Source: an uncultured Clostridia bacterium (GTDB lineage: Bacteria; Bacillota; Clostridia; Peptostreptococcales; Anaerovoracaceae). Taken from it: a stretch of 64,000 bases of DNA. The translations under genes and the position numbers were made by a program. Positions 47,349 through 55,976 of the stretch are shown one piece after another (position 1 is the stretch's first letter; each line of letters opens with the position of its first letter). Location of the stretch: positions 62,001 to 126,000 of the forward strand of contig CALZYE010000002.1 in NCBI GenBank assembly GCA_945830395.1, in the 5' to 3' direction. The notes under the pieces are model-generated. The model was not told the origin of the DNA and ran no database searches. It worked only from the letters and a program-made list of their open reading frames with translations.

Positions 47349-49033
47349 TCTGCCACCTCCTCCCATGTAATCGCATCCGGAATATACTCTCTGGAGATTT
47401 TATTTGCAACCGTGGTGTAAAAATTGTTGCCCCTGAAAAACTCCTTGGGTCTGCCTTGAGAAACAATGCTTCCGTCAAAGAACATAGCGCACTTGTCTCC
47501 GTACTCTGCGCAGAACTCTATATCGTGGGAAACCATGAGCAAAGTCTTTCCCCTCTCCGTAAGCTTTTTAAAAATTTCGGCAAGGGAAATTTTGAAAAAA
47601 GGATCAAGTCCCTTTGTCGGCTCATCAAGTAAAATAACATCCGGGTCAAGCAAGAGCACCTTACCCAAAGCGAGCCTCTGCTGTTCTCCGCCTGATAAAT
47701 CATAAGGATGAGATTTTCTCAAATGGGAAATTTCCATTAAATCCAGCATTTCAAGAACCTTTCCAACTTTTTCTTCGTCGCTGCCCTTCTCATAGTGGAG
47801 CGCTTCCATAAGTTCATCCTCCACAGATACTTCCGTAAACAGCGCCTGTGGGTTTTGCGGCAGCATGGCTTGCTTTCCCGAAACCTTAATTTTTCCGCGC
47901 TGAACCTTTATTATATTGCTTATAGCCTTAAGAGTTGTGCTCTTTCCCACACCGTTTCCACCCAGGATGCAAAAGAGCTCACCCTTTCTGACCGCCACGC
48001 TCAAATCTCTCAGAGTATCGCTGCTCTTTCTGTCATACCTGAACCAAAGTCCCGAAATGTCTATTGCAAGTTCACTCTTGTCATTTTCTGTACTGCTTTT
48101 TTCATCTGGTTCACTGAGTCTTTCTTTTCCAAGGGCTGTGTCCCAAGGCATATCAGCTTTTGCACCGAACTTTTCGACCAAAGACTTTAACCAAAGTCTT
48201 CCCTCTCTGATAGTCAACGGACTTTCAGCCAAATCATCTTCATCATCACGGGACAGAGAGACGCTGTGAAATATCTTGGTGACCGCAGGTAAACCGTAGA
48301 ACATCGGATGAGGATTTTCTGAAACCTCTCCGGACAGAAATCTTCCTATTTTTTGCGGAGAATCGCAGGCGGCAATTTCGCCGCCATCCATAACCACAAC
48401 TCTGTCTGCCATGGTAAAGGCTTCCTCCAACCTGTGCTCCGACAAAATTACCGTAGTTCCCAAATCTCTGTTTATCTTATATATGGTTCTGAGAAATTCA
48501 GAAGCTGCGATGGGATCAAGCTGAGATGTAGGTTCATCCAAAATTAGAAGTTTCGGCTGCATAGCCATAATAGATGCAAGGTTTAAAAGCTGTTTCTGTC
48601 CTCCTGAAAGCTGACTTACATCCTTTCTGAACCATGCCTGTATATCGAAATAACTTGCCATCTCGGCAACCCTTCTCTTGATGGTATAATTGCCACATCC
48701 TAAGCTCTCAAGTCCGAATGCAAGTTCGTGCCAAACCTTGTCTGTAACCAGCTGATTATCGGGATTCTGCTGAACATAACCAATCTCCGCAGCGCCTTGC
48801 CTGTCCCCAAGCTCCGAAATTTCACAGCCGCTGTACAGAATATTTCCGTCTAAATTTCCATAGGGCATCATATTTTTTTTCATGTGACGAAGAAGGGTGG
48901 TCTTTCCGCAGCCCGATTTTCCGCACAGAACTACGAATTCCGACTCATTCACCGATAAATTTATATTCTTTAAGGCATCCTTTTCTGAAAGAGGATACCT
49001 GAAGCTTACATCGTTAAATCTGATTGTTTCCAT
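47327..49033 (-). CDS. ECF transporter fused double ATPase (EcfA-EcfA')
   Basis: 568 residues from the ATG at 49033 after GGGGAGG. Two complete ABC ATPase domains are fused. The first (about 1-235) has GKSGCGKTTLLRH, LSGGQKQLLNLA and LLILDEPTSQLDP. The second (about 315-545) has GGNGVGKSTTLKA, LSGGEQQRLALG and VILLDEPTKGLDP. It powers uptake through the T and S components. The start overlaps the T gene by 28 bp and the end overlaps the S gene by 22 bp. The first domain is followed by an acidic linker. Earlier in-frame codons encode a His/Ala-rich stretch that lies inside the T gene and is rejected. Confidence 0.92.
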   Translation of the reverse strand: METIRFNDVSFRYPLSEKDALKNINLSVNESEFVVLCGKSGCGKTTLLRHMKKNMMPYGNLDGNILYSGCEISELGDRQGAAEIGYVQQNPDNQLVTDKVWHELAFGLESLGCGNYTIKRRVAEMASYFDIQAWFRKDVSQLSGGQKQLLNLASIMAMQPKLLILDEPTSQLDPIAASEFLRTIYKINRDLGTTVILSEHRLEEAFTMADRVVVMDGGEIAACDSPQKIGRFLSGEVSENPHPMFYGLPAVTKIFHSVSLSRDDEDDLAESPLTIREGRLWLKSLVEKFGAKADMPWDTALGKERLSEPDEKSSTENDKSELAIDISGLWFRYDRKSSDTLRDLSVAVRKGELFCILGGNGVGKSTTLKAISNIIKVQRGKIKVSGKQAMLPQNPQALFTEVSVEDELMEALHYEKGSDEEKVGKVLEMLDLMEISHLRKSHPYDLSGGEQQRLALGKVLLLDPDVILLDEPTKGLDPFFKISLAEIFKKLTERGKTLLMVSHDIEFCAEYGDKCAMFFDGSIVSQGRPKEFFRGNNFYTTVANKISREYIPDAITWEEVAEWAETLI

Positions 49034-49908
49034 TTTGCCTCCCCGTAAATGTCCATGACTATGGGCAGCAGCATGAGCATAATGTATGCGCACAGCGTGG
49101 CTGCACTCCAACCTGTCCAAGTATATTTATACACCGGATAAAAGGATATAATGTTCTTTCTCAGAATATTTCCGGCTATAACTGTTCCGCCCAGCAAAAC
49201 TATGGTTAAGATAAAAAATATATCCCGTTTTTCAAGTCTGTACAAGTTGAAGGATGTTCTTCCCTTAAGACCGTATCCTCTGGCTTCCATGGAATCTGCA
49301 CTCTCTATTGACGATTCCAAAGACCACGACACAAGTATGGATGCTTCCTTTCCAAATCTTCGGATCTTGCTCAGAAAACCCTTATCTTCCCCTCTGCCAA
49401 GACATATCTGTCCCATATGAATTTCGCTGTATCTTTCCTTCAAAAGGGGAACATATCTGAATATCATGGATAAGGTTAAACCCAGCACAGGCGCCGCCTT
49501 TCCGAATATAAAAATCAGCTTGTCCCCGCTCATTATAACATTGAAACAGGTAAACCAAATGATTACCGACACCAACATCATTCCGGAACTTAAACCGTAA
49601 ATAAGCGATTCCATCGTGACAGCATTGTCATTTATGTAAAACAGTATTGTGACACCTTCGTGAGTGAAAAAAACATTCAAAACCGCCGTAACCAAGATTA
49701 TAAATATACTTATACAAGCATTCTGCTTAAGTATTTCTTTTCCCTTAAGCAAAACTGAATAAAGCCACGATAATAACAGCGTTGCAATTAAAAAATGAGG
49801 CGCCATGGAAAACATGGTAATACCGATTACGAAACCGAAATATATCAAATTAACCCACGGATGAAATCTCGAAAATTCAGAGGCTTCTCTTATTCCATTC
49901 TTAAACAT
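49006..49908 (-). CDS. ECF transporter transmembrane (T) component
   Basis: 300 residues with four to six membrane helices and the coupling-helix motif SMEARGYGLKG (about 207-217); a second ARG-like site, CLGRGEDKG, is also visible. The T component links the S protein to the ATPases. It follows the 96-residue gene by 179 bp, which includes a terminator-like hairpin, and overlaps the ATPase gene. Being in a cluster with its own A and S genes, it is a group I (dedicated) ECF transporter. Confidence 0.9.
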   Translation of the reverse strand: MFKNGIREASEFSRFHPWVNLIYFGFVIGITMFSMAPHFLIATLLLSWLYSVLLKGKEILKQNACISIFIILVTAVLNVFFTHEGVTILFYINDNAVTMESLIYGLSSGMMLVSVIIWFTCFNVIMSGDKLIFIFGKAAPVLGLTLSMIFRYVPLLKERYSEIHMGQICLGRGEDKGFLSKIRRFGKEASILVSWSLESSIESADSMEARGYGLKGRTSFNLYRLEKRDIFFILTIVLLGGTVIAGNILRKNIISFYPVYKYTWTGWSAATLCAYIMLMLLPIVMDIYGEAKWKQSDLTM

Positions 49909-50002
49909 ATATCTCCTTTGAATATCCTCTTTGAAGCTTCAATACAATGTAAAACCTCAGCACATATTCCGTCACAAAGTTTGTTCCTGCTCGTTAAAGT
50001 TC

Positions 50003-50042
50003 AACGAAAACAAAGGGACCTGTCTCTTCACAAACAGATCCC
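50003..50042 (-). terminator. Terminator-like hairpin inside the ECF operon
   Basis: On the minus strand GGGATCTGT pairs with ACAGGTCCC (plus 50034-50042 and 50015-50023, one G-T pair), followed by TTTGTTTTCGTT. It lies between the 96-residue gene and the T gene, so it may lower transporter expression relative to the first gene. Confidence 0.6.
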
Positions 50043-50087
50043 CGGGGCATTTATTAACCTTCGCATACACGAAATCGTTAATCAAAA

Positions 50088-50378
50088 TTATTCCTGTGGC
50101 CAGTAAATGCAATAACTCTCGTAGTTTTCTCCCATGTATACCCAGACACTGTCTCCCATGTCGATAGGTTCGTCAAAGTACTTGTTCGGGATAAATACCT
50201 TCAAGCTGGTTCTCTTCCTCCCTTTCAGGTTAACGCCTTCAGGCACGGGATTATCTCTAAATTCGTCCAACTTCTCTCTCAAATGTTCAATGCCTGTCTC
50301 TTTTCCAAAGTTGTCACAGAACTGATTCACATCTGCATATACCACATTGTCGGGATTTTTGAACCAATTAACATTCAT
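50088..50378 (-). CDS. Small protein of unknown function, first gene after cobalamin riboswitch E
   Basis: 96 residues, no signal peptide and no membrane helix, rich in Asp, Asn, Tyr and Trp (start NVNWFKNPDNVVYAD, end YESYCIYWPQE). No family is recognised. It has a good SD (AGGAG) and sits directly after riboswitch E and its terminator, so it is probably a real cobalamin-repressed gene. It may be a cytoplasmic corrinoid-handling factor or a regulator; that is only inferred from position. Confidence 0.7.
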   Translation of the reverse strand: MNVNWFKNPDNVVYADVNQFCDNFGKETGIEHLREKLDEFRDNPVPEGVNLKGRKRTSLKVFIPNKYFDEPIDMGDSVWVYMGENYESYCIYWPQE

Positions 50379-50394
50379 TTGCCTTCTCTCCTTT

Positions 50395-50428
50395 GCACAA
50401 AAATAGAACCATGGTTAAACCACGGCCC
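50395..50428 (-). terminator. Expression-platform terminator of riboswitch E
   Basis: On the minus strand CCGTGG pairs with CCATGG (plus 50420-50425 and 50409-50414, one G-T pair, weaker pairs beyond), followed by TTCTATTTTTG, just before the 96-residue gene. Confidence 0.75.
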
Positions 50429-50481
50429 GTTTTTACCGTCCAAAAGTCTCATCATACAGTCATCCGCTGCTTCTGATTACA

Positions 50482-50672
50482 ACACCGTGCAGGTCTCCTG
50501 ACTTATGGCTCGCCGCAAAACCACACCTTCCCGGAGAATCCGACAAACATCAGATTATGCAGTTTCCTCTCCAGTGGCAAATTGTGGCCTTGCTGACCAT
50601 TTACAGTGGCGGGACCGTGCAGGACTTCCACCTGCTTCCCTATTAACCCCGAAAAACGAAGTACACGGTGCT
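50482..50672 (-). promoter_or_regulatory. Cobalamin riboswitch E (canonical, long form)
   Basis: On the minus strand P1 is CACGGTG/CACCGTG (50664-50670, 50483-50489). The core includes GGGAAGCAGGTGGAAGTCCTG and ACGGTCCCGCCACTGTAAAT, and the B12 box is AAGTCAGGAGACCTGC. About 190 nt with large peripheral arms. It controls the 96-residue gene and the ECF operon. Confidence 0.95.
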
Positions 50673-50679
50673 TAATCTA

Positions 50680-50708
50680 ATGATACAATAAATACTTCTT
50701 TGAGTCAA
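50680..50708 (-). promoter_or_regulatory. Promoter E
   Basis: On the minus strand TTGACT (plus 50703-50708), 17 bp, TATCAT (50680-50685), directly before riboswitch E. Confidence 0.78.
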
Positions 50709-50719
50709 TATATATGAAT

Positions 50720-51328
50720 TTATAAATTAATTATCCTGTCTACGCTTTTTTTGACATACTCATCGTGTGAAACGATTATAACTGTCTTTCCCATGGAGTT
50801 AATCTTCTTCAAGAGACTAAGCACCAACTCCGTATTTCTCCTGTCCAAAGAGCCTGTAGGCTCATCTGCCAAAATAATATTGCAGGGCTTGAGTATTAAC
50901 CTGGCAAGAGCAATCCTCTGCCGTTCCCCGCCGGACAGCGTATATACTTTATTGTTTATTTTATCCGTAAGTCCCACAATTTTCAGAGCGGCATCAATTC
51001 TGTCAGACAGCTTCGACTTGGTTTTCACAATCTCCAGATTCTGCTTTACTGTTTTATTTTCAATCAGAGCAAAATTCTGAAAAAGAAATCCCGCCTCTTC
51101 TGCATAAAATCTCCGTTTGTCCTTATTGGTCTTATATTCGCATCCGTTTATGAGAAGCCTTCCTGCGTCAGTAGGTTCAAGAAGTCCTATAATGTTAAGC
51201 AATGTGGTCTTTCCGGCTCCGCTTTCCCCTGAAAAGAAAATAAACTCACCATCTTTAATGTGAAAATTAAAATCTTTAAATAAAATTCTGTCTCCAAAGC
51301 TCTTTGTTATATTCTCCCCCACAATCAT
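50720..51328 (-). CDS. ABC transporter ATP-binding protein, lactococcin-972-export type
   Basis: 202 residues with Walker A SGESGAGKTTLLN (about 34-46), signature TLSGGERQRIALARL, Walker B CNIILADEPTGSLDRRN and an H-loop in VIIVSHDEYVKK. It resembles the LolD/MacB-like ATPases paired with DUF1430 membrane proteins. Its start overlaps the end of the neighbouring permease by 4 bp. If the permease is really broken, this ATPase may be without a partner. Confidence 0.88.
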   Translation of the reverse strand: MIVGENITKSFGDRILFKDFNFHIKDGEFIFFSGESGAGKTTLLNIIGLLEPTDAGRLLINGCEYKTNKDKRRFYAEEAGFLFQNFALIENKTVKQNLEIVKTKSKLSDRIDAALKIVGLTDKINNKVYTLSGGERQRIALARLILKPCNIILADEPTGSLDRRNTELVLSLLKKINSMGKTVIIVSHDEYVKKSVDRIINL

Positions 51329-53232
51329 AGTTTTTCTCCTTTTAAAATAGCCGTAACACTTTTCTTCTCAACGGAATTTCCCTTCAGCACTATGGTCAGA
51401 AGCTCTGATGCCAGCAAAACACCACTCATTGCGGCTATAACGAAGAAATCTCCTCCCATTGAGAATATCCGATTGAAAATCAGAGTTGCAAGCAACCCTA
51501 AAAAACATGAAATTACAGTACACTTTATTAAGAATCTGTTTCTTTCAAAGAAGCTGTAGCCGTGCACTTTCATTATCGCCATCTCTATTGAATTAAAATA
51601 ATACTCAAGTTTTATAACTAAGAAAATCAGAGAAAGCTCCAAAATGAGCATAAATATAACCAATCCGAAAGTGAGCAGCATTATGTGCTTCTTCTGATTC
51701 CAGTCATGAAGATACGCAGATTTTGCATTTGTTATGCTGACATAATGCTCATCTATTTCGTATTTGTCTGCAAACTTTTTCCAGTCATTTTCAGATATAT
51801 TGTACATAATATCGTAATTGCAATAAGGCTCATAACCTGTTGTAAGTTCTTTCTTATAAACAGCACTGCTTACCAGTATCACAGGATTTTTATACCATAC
51901 ACTTTTCAGTCCTTTTCCGTCGTCATGTATGCCGACAGCGCCGCACTTATTATACCTGACCGTATTCCATTTTCCGTATTCATTTTCAGACAGAAGCTCT
52001 TCATCATTCATTTCCAAGGCATTATTGTAAATTTCCGAATCCTTTTTTATATTTTTCGGAAATAAAATACTGGTCTTGTGTGCCGTTACATTTTTTTCTA
52101 TCAATTTTAAGTCCGGATTAGTCCTGCACAAATATCTAAATCCATTTTTATTAACGAGGATAAAAGGATACTTCATGTTCCTCTTCGTCTATTTCATCTC
52201 CATTTTCCAGATTTTCCACATCTTTACTCATTTTATAATATGCAAATTTACCATGGTAATTAAAAAAGTCTTTCTGCTTATACGAATTGTATCCCTGTTC
52301 AATATTTATAAAATTAATTGATATTACCATTATCGTTATGACCGTTATCAAAAACTTTACACCGTAATTGACATACAGTATGCCCCGGTTATATTTTCCC
52401 GTTGTCAAATCTCTCCTGAAATCAATACCCATACTTTTTAAAGAAATTATGGAATTTAAGACAAGATATATCAAAAGAAAAAGCATTACCCAGTGATATT
52501 TAAAAGTCACATTTGAAAATACCCTTAGGACTGCCGACATACTTACATATATTACCGCTGTGGAAATTATGTCTGTAAGTATGTTTTTTATGACTGTAAC
52601 CTTAATATTCTGACCGAGAATGCATCTCACAGCATATTCCTTTTTTAAACATGCAGACTCATAGAGAGAAAACAGAAGCATCAAGAATACAATAAGTCCC
52701 CAAACCGCTAATGCATTTAACCAAGGTTCACTGCTTCTGCCTTCTTTCTTTGGAAAACCTCCTCCATACTTGTCGACCAAATCCGCCTTGAAGGCTCTCA
52801 ATCTGTTTAAATCTTCTTTCTCTCCGAACAGATAAAATGTTTTTATTTTAGATAAATCGCCGATTTCATTTATATCGGTAAATCTCACATAAGCATCATC
52901 AAACACCGTACTTTTATTGTACCCTATCTTTATTCCCGCTCTCTTTAAACTTCTGAGGGCACCCCTCGTACCGATAATATTAACATCATACCGATAATTT
53001 TGCCCCAAAATCTCTCCACCGCAAAAAAATCAACCTTGTGTTTTTTCCCTGCATTGCACAAATCTTTAGCCATTTCCTCGGTGCAGATGTTTCTGCTTGA
53101 GCTGTTCATGTAGAAGTCAACGCTATAAAAATCATCCTGAAATGTATCTATGTTAAGAACGCTCAACTCTCCCATAAATAAAAGCCCGGAAGAAATTAAA
53201 ATTACAGATATGGTTATCTTTACTGCTTTCAT
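51325..53232 (-). pseudogene. Split DUF1430-type permease (bacteriocin-associated membrane protein)
   Basis: Three overlapping reading frames (53232-52945, 53008-52151, 52176-51325) together look like one protein of about 635 residues, the size of DUF1430 proteins. The first has the N-terminal helix and extracellular start, the second several membrane helices, the third the extracellular domain and C-terminal helices. The first junction needs one added base near the G4 run after RFW (about 53010). The second needs one base fewer near the T4 run about 52165, where the middle frame ends in HEVSFYPR. The net frame is restored, as expected for two indels in one gene or for assembly errors in homopolymers. 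The third frame could start on its own ATG at 52176, so a split but working permease is possible. Confidence 0.7.
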
Positions 53233-53340
53233 AAAATTTCTCCAAAATAAACACTGCTGTATACTCCGAATATTACCATTTTTTGTATGAATATCAATAT
53301 TTTAAACTCTTTAAAATCCTCGCGGGCCGGCTAAACTCCA

Positions 53341-53373
53341 AAAAATAAAAAACAGGGAAACTGAACTTCCCTG
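53341..53373 (-). terminator. Terminator after the cysteine-rich small protein gene
   Basis: On the minus strand CAGGGAA pairs with TTCCCTG (plus 53367-53373 and 53353-53359), followed by TTTTTTATTTTTT. Confidence 0.88.
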
Positions 53374-53421
53374 CAAAACATCCATGCAATTTTACAAAAT
53401 TTGTATGGAGTTACTTTTCCT

Positions 53422-53703
53422 TTACTCGTTCTGCTCCGCTGCAACCTTTATAATATCCTGATATCTCTCCAAAATCTTAGGATAATTGTCCCTTACATGA
53501 GGAAACATGCAGTTGGTGCAGTCCTTAAACCCGTCCTCAGTGTATTTGAAATTCCCTCCGCACCTGTTTCCCAGCGCATACAAAGGACAGTAGCAAAACA
53601 GACAGTTAAAATCCTCCGGCTTGCTTGTCTTGTGGCATGGAAAGAATTCGCACTCCTTGTGCTGGAAAAAAGTATACTTCTTATCTCTAAAATCGCTATT
53701 CAT
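53422..53703 (-). CDS. Cysteine-rich small domain protein
   Basis: 93 residues from the ATG at 53703 (AGGAGG 9 bp upstream). Nine Cys are arranged as CEFFPCHK, NCLFCYCPLY, RCGG and DCTNCMFPH, the pattern of the cysteine-rich small domain family (probable metal-binding). This family is often found beside, or fused to, cobalamin-synthesis proteins, which fits the neighbouring CobW-type GTPase genes and the corrinoid cluster 3 kb away. Its biochemical role is unknown. It lies 62 bp after the CobW-DUF1980 gene and is followed by a strong terminator. Confidence 0.8.
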   Translation of the reverse strand: MNSDFRDKKYTFFQHKECEFFPCHKTSKPEDFNCLFCYCPLYALGNRCGGNFKYTEDGFKDCTNCMFPHVRDNYPKILERYQDIIKVAAEQNE

Positions 53704-53765
53704 TATGATCATCCTCCTAATTAGACTATACACGGAGGAATTTGGTTAGTCAATTCTAATATATG

Positions 53766-54740
53766 TCAAAAAGCAGCGACTTCCGGAACGGCAGGAGCTG
53801 CTTTTCTAACTTCCGTACAGTAAAACACAGGTCCCGGTCCTCCACCGTAAACAGGATCTCGCTCCACCTTAACCTTTGCGGTTATGACAGCCCACTGCCC
53901 GTTTTTGAGTTTCTCAAATGCCTCCTTCCATTTGCAAACCACACCTGCAAACTGAATATCTTCTGCGCAGCAAGTCATGAGATGGCGTCCGAATATAAAC
54001 TTATCCTTGGGAAGTTCTCCCCCTTTTATGACTCTCCCCTTGAGTTTAAGCGTTTTTCCGTCATACTTTCGCTGCTCCTCGTTTATATCCCTGTACCACT
54101 CTGCAAACCATTCATCTTTTATTTCGATTGAATCTGCTTCCAAGTCGTATGGCAGCGGGTCTATAAACTGGTCAAGTTCCACATCTTCAGGGCCGTATTC
54201 GTAAATAATCTGATTTTTTCTGTTGGCAACCCTGCAGATCTTATGAAAAGCAAGCTTTGTGGATATGCCGTTTTCATCAACATCGTTCATAGCATCGCGG
54301 TCACAGCGATTGAATACTATCAGCTCCGCACTCTTAAGCTTATCGAAAACCTGCTGTCTCATGTTCTTGTTATATGATAAGAAAGTCCTTCCGTCGAAAA
54401 ACAGCATTTCCTGATAGGTCAGCCATTCTTCCGGCATCGCTTTGTAAAAAGAATCCAGCCCCCACATGCCGTTGTATTCGACGATTACTCTCTCTGCCCT
54501 GTATTTTTGTTGCAGCTTCACAAACAGCTCCTTGGACATATCCTCTTCATCTTCAATTACTTCGATGAATACATTCTTGCCGAAGAACTTGTCCGGATTG
54601 TATTCCTCGATTCCCTCCTCGCAAAGCAGAAGCAAAGTCCTTTCCCCTGCATTAAAGTCTGAGCCCTGCAGAGCCTCTTGTATAAATTTAGTCTTTCCCG
54701 CTTCCAGAAAGCCTGTAAACAGATATACCGGTATTTCCAT
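53766..54740 (-). CDS. CobW-like GTPase fused to a DUF1980/YcgQ-like domain
   Basis: 324 residues. The N-terminal P-loop domain has FTGFLEAGKTKFIQ (about 8-21), an Asp/Glu-rich switch region and VFNRCDRD as base-binding motif in place of the usual NKxD. The CobW CxCC metal motif is absent. The C-terminal part (about 205-310) resembles the OB-like DUF1980 domain: KLKGRVI, FGRHLMTCCAEDIQFAGVVC and PVFYCTEV. DUF1980 proteins are usually encoded next to a permease of the YcgR type; here the domain is joined to the GTPase. A metallochaperone role is likely. No clear SD precedes the ATG, and no other in-frame start is available. Confidence 0.78.
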   Translation of the reverse strand: MEIPVYLFTGFLEAGKTKFIQEALQGSDFNAGERTLLLLCEEGIEEYNPDKFFGKNVFIEVIEDEEDMSKELFVKLQQKYRAERVIVEYNGMWGLDSFYKAMPEEWLTYQEMLFFDGRTFLSYNKNMRQQVFDKLKSAELIVFNRCDRDAMNDVDENGISTKLAFHKICRVANRKNQIIYEYGPEDVELDQFIDPLPYDLEADSIEIKDEWFAEWYRDINEEQRKYDGKTLKLKGRVIKGGELPKDKFIFGRHLMTCCAEDIQFAGVVCKWKEAFEKLKNGQWAVITAKVKVERDPVYGGGPGPVFYCTEVRKAAPAVPEVAAF

Positions 54741-54854
54741 AAAATCGTCGTTATCTAAAACTTCTTCCGCCTTAGATTTTTCCTTTCTTCAATTCTATTT
54801 ATAATTTTATTTCTTCTCCGTCATAATTGTAATTATCATATCGTCCTTTATAAG

Positions 54855-55961
54855 CTACAGACCGAAAATTTCTTTTATCTTGTCCTTTTTCAGGTTCGCT
54901 CCTATTACGCAGAGCATTCCGTTTGTTCCTGCAGATCCCAATCTCACATCCGGCTCCCCCGGAATATAGTCAAAATGTATCCATTCGCCCTTGTCACCTT
55001 CTACTATACCTTTTGCTCTCAAAACCGTTCCGACCGTCTCTTCCTTCATGAGCTGCTTCAATGCATTTTCAATAAACTCTTTTGTGAATTTATGGCTTGT
55101 TTCCACTCCAAGCTCATCGAAGATCTCATCTGCATGATGATGGTGATGGCTATCTTTTCCATGATGGTGATCATGTCCGCACCTGTGATTATGGTGGTGT
55201 CCGTCATGGTCCTGTTTCTCATGCTCGTGATGATGCTCATGTCCGCAGTCACAACTTTCATGTTCGTGGTGGTGATGCTCGTGCTCGCAGTCACAGTTTT
55301 CATGGTCGTGGCGGTGCTCTTTCCGTGTTTCTTCGTGAAGGCGCTGAAGCTCCTCTGAAATGCTATGTGCATTTTCCATAGTTTGCAAAATCTGAGAACC
55401 TGTAATTCTGCTCCAGTCCGTAGTAACCAAGGAGGCTTCTTTATTATGCTCTCTCAAAAGCTTTACGCAGGCGTCAAGTTTTTCCTCTGAAAGACCCGAT
55501 ACATGGCTTAAAATTATGGAATTTGCACTCTCTACCTGATTATTGAAAAATTCTCCGAAATTTTTCATATACATTTTGCACTTCTTTGCATCCACGACTG
55601 CGGTGAAAGCATTCAGGTGAATCTCATCATTATGCAGTTTTCGGACTGCAATTATCACATCGCTTAATTTTCCGACTCCCGACGGCTCAATTAAAATTCT
55701 ATCCGGCGAAAACTCGCTTATTACCTTGTTCAGTGCCTTTCCGAAATCGCCTGCAAGGCTGCAACATATGCATCCCGAATCCATCTGATTAATCTCAATT
55801 CCTGTATCCTTCAAGAATCCTCCGTCAACTCCGATTTCTCCAAATTCATTTTCTATCAGGACAATTTTTTCGTCACCGTAAGCCCCATCTTCAATTAATT
55901 TCTTTATAAGTGTAGTCTTCCCTGCCCCGAGAAAACCCGAAAAAATATCTACCTTTGTCAT
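54855..55961 (-). CDS. CobW/COG0523-family metallochaperone GTPase with His-rich insert
   Basis: 368 residues from the ATG at 55961 (AAGGAG 9 bp upstream). The P-loop GFLGAGKTTLIKKL (about 9-22), metal motif CICCSL and LIEPSGVG place it in the COG0523 family. A His/Glu/Asp/Cys-rich region (about 220-280) has runs such as HEHHHHEHE and CGHDHHHGKDSHHHHH. The CobW C-terminal domain follows. Such proteins bind Zn or Co and deliver it with GTP hydrolysis. Position near a corrinoid cluster could mean cobalt, but zinc is equally likely and no Zur site was identified. It lies 15 bp after recX. Confidence 0.88.
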   Translation of the reverse strand: MTKVDIFSGFLGAGKTTLIKKLIEDGAYGDEKIVLIENEFGEIGVDGGFLKDTGIEINQMDSGCICCSLAGDFGKALNKVISEFSPDRILIEPSGVGKLSDVIIAVRKLHNDEIHLNAFTAVVDAKKCKMYMKNFGEFFNNQVESANSIILSHVSGLSEEKLDACVKLLREHNKEASLVTTDWSRITGSQILQTMENAHSISEELQRLHEETRKEHRHDHENCDCEHEHHHHEHESCDCGHEHHHEHEKQDHDGHHHNHRCGHDHHHGKDSHHHHHADEIFDELGVETSHKFTKEFIENALKQLMKEETVGTVLRAKGIVEGDKGEWIHFDYIPGEPDVRLGSAGTNGMLCVIGANLKKDKIKEIFGL

Positions 55962-55976
55962 TTCTATCATCTCCTT

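Noticed and set aside
49034-49120. N-terminal extension of the ECF ATPase gene with His/Ala-rich residues
   Set aside because: It lies inside the T-component gene, has no SD, and the conserved ATPase domain begins at 49033.
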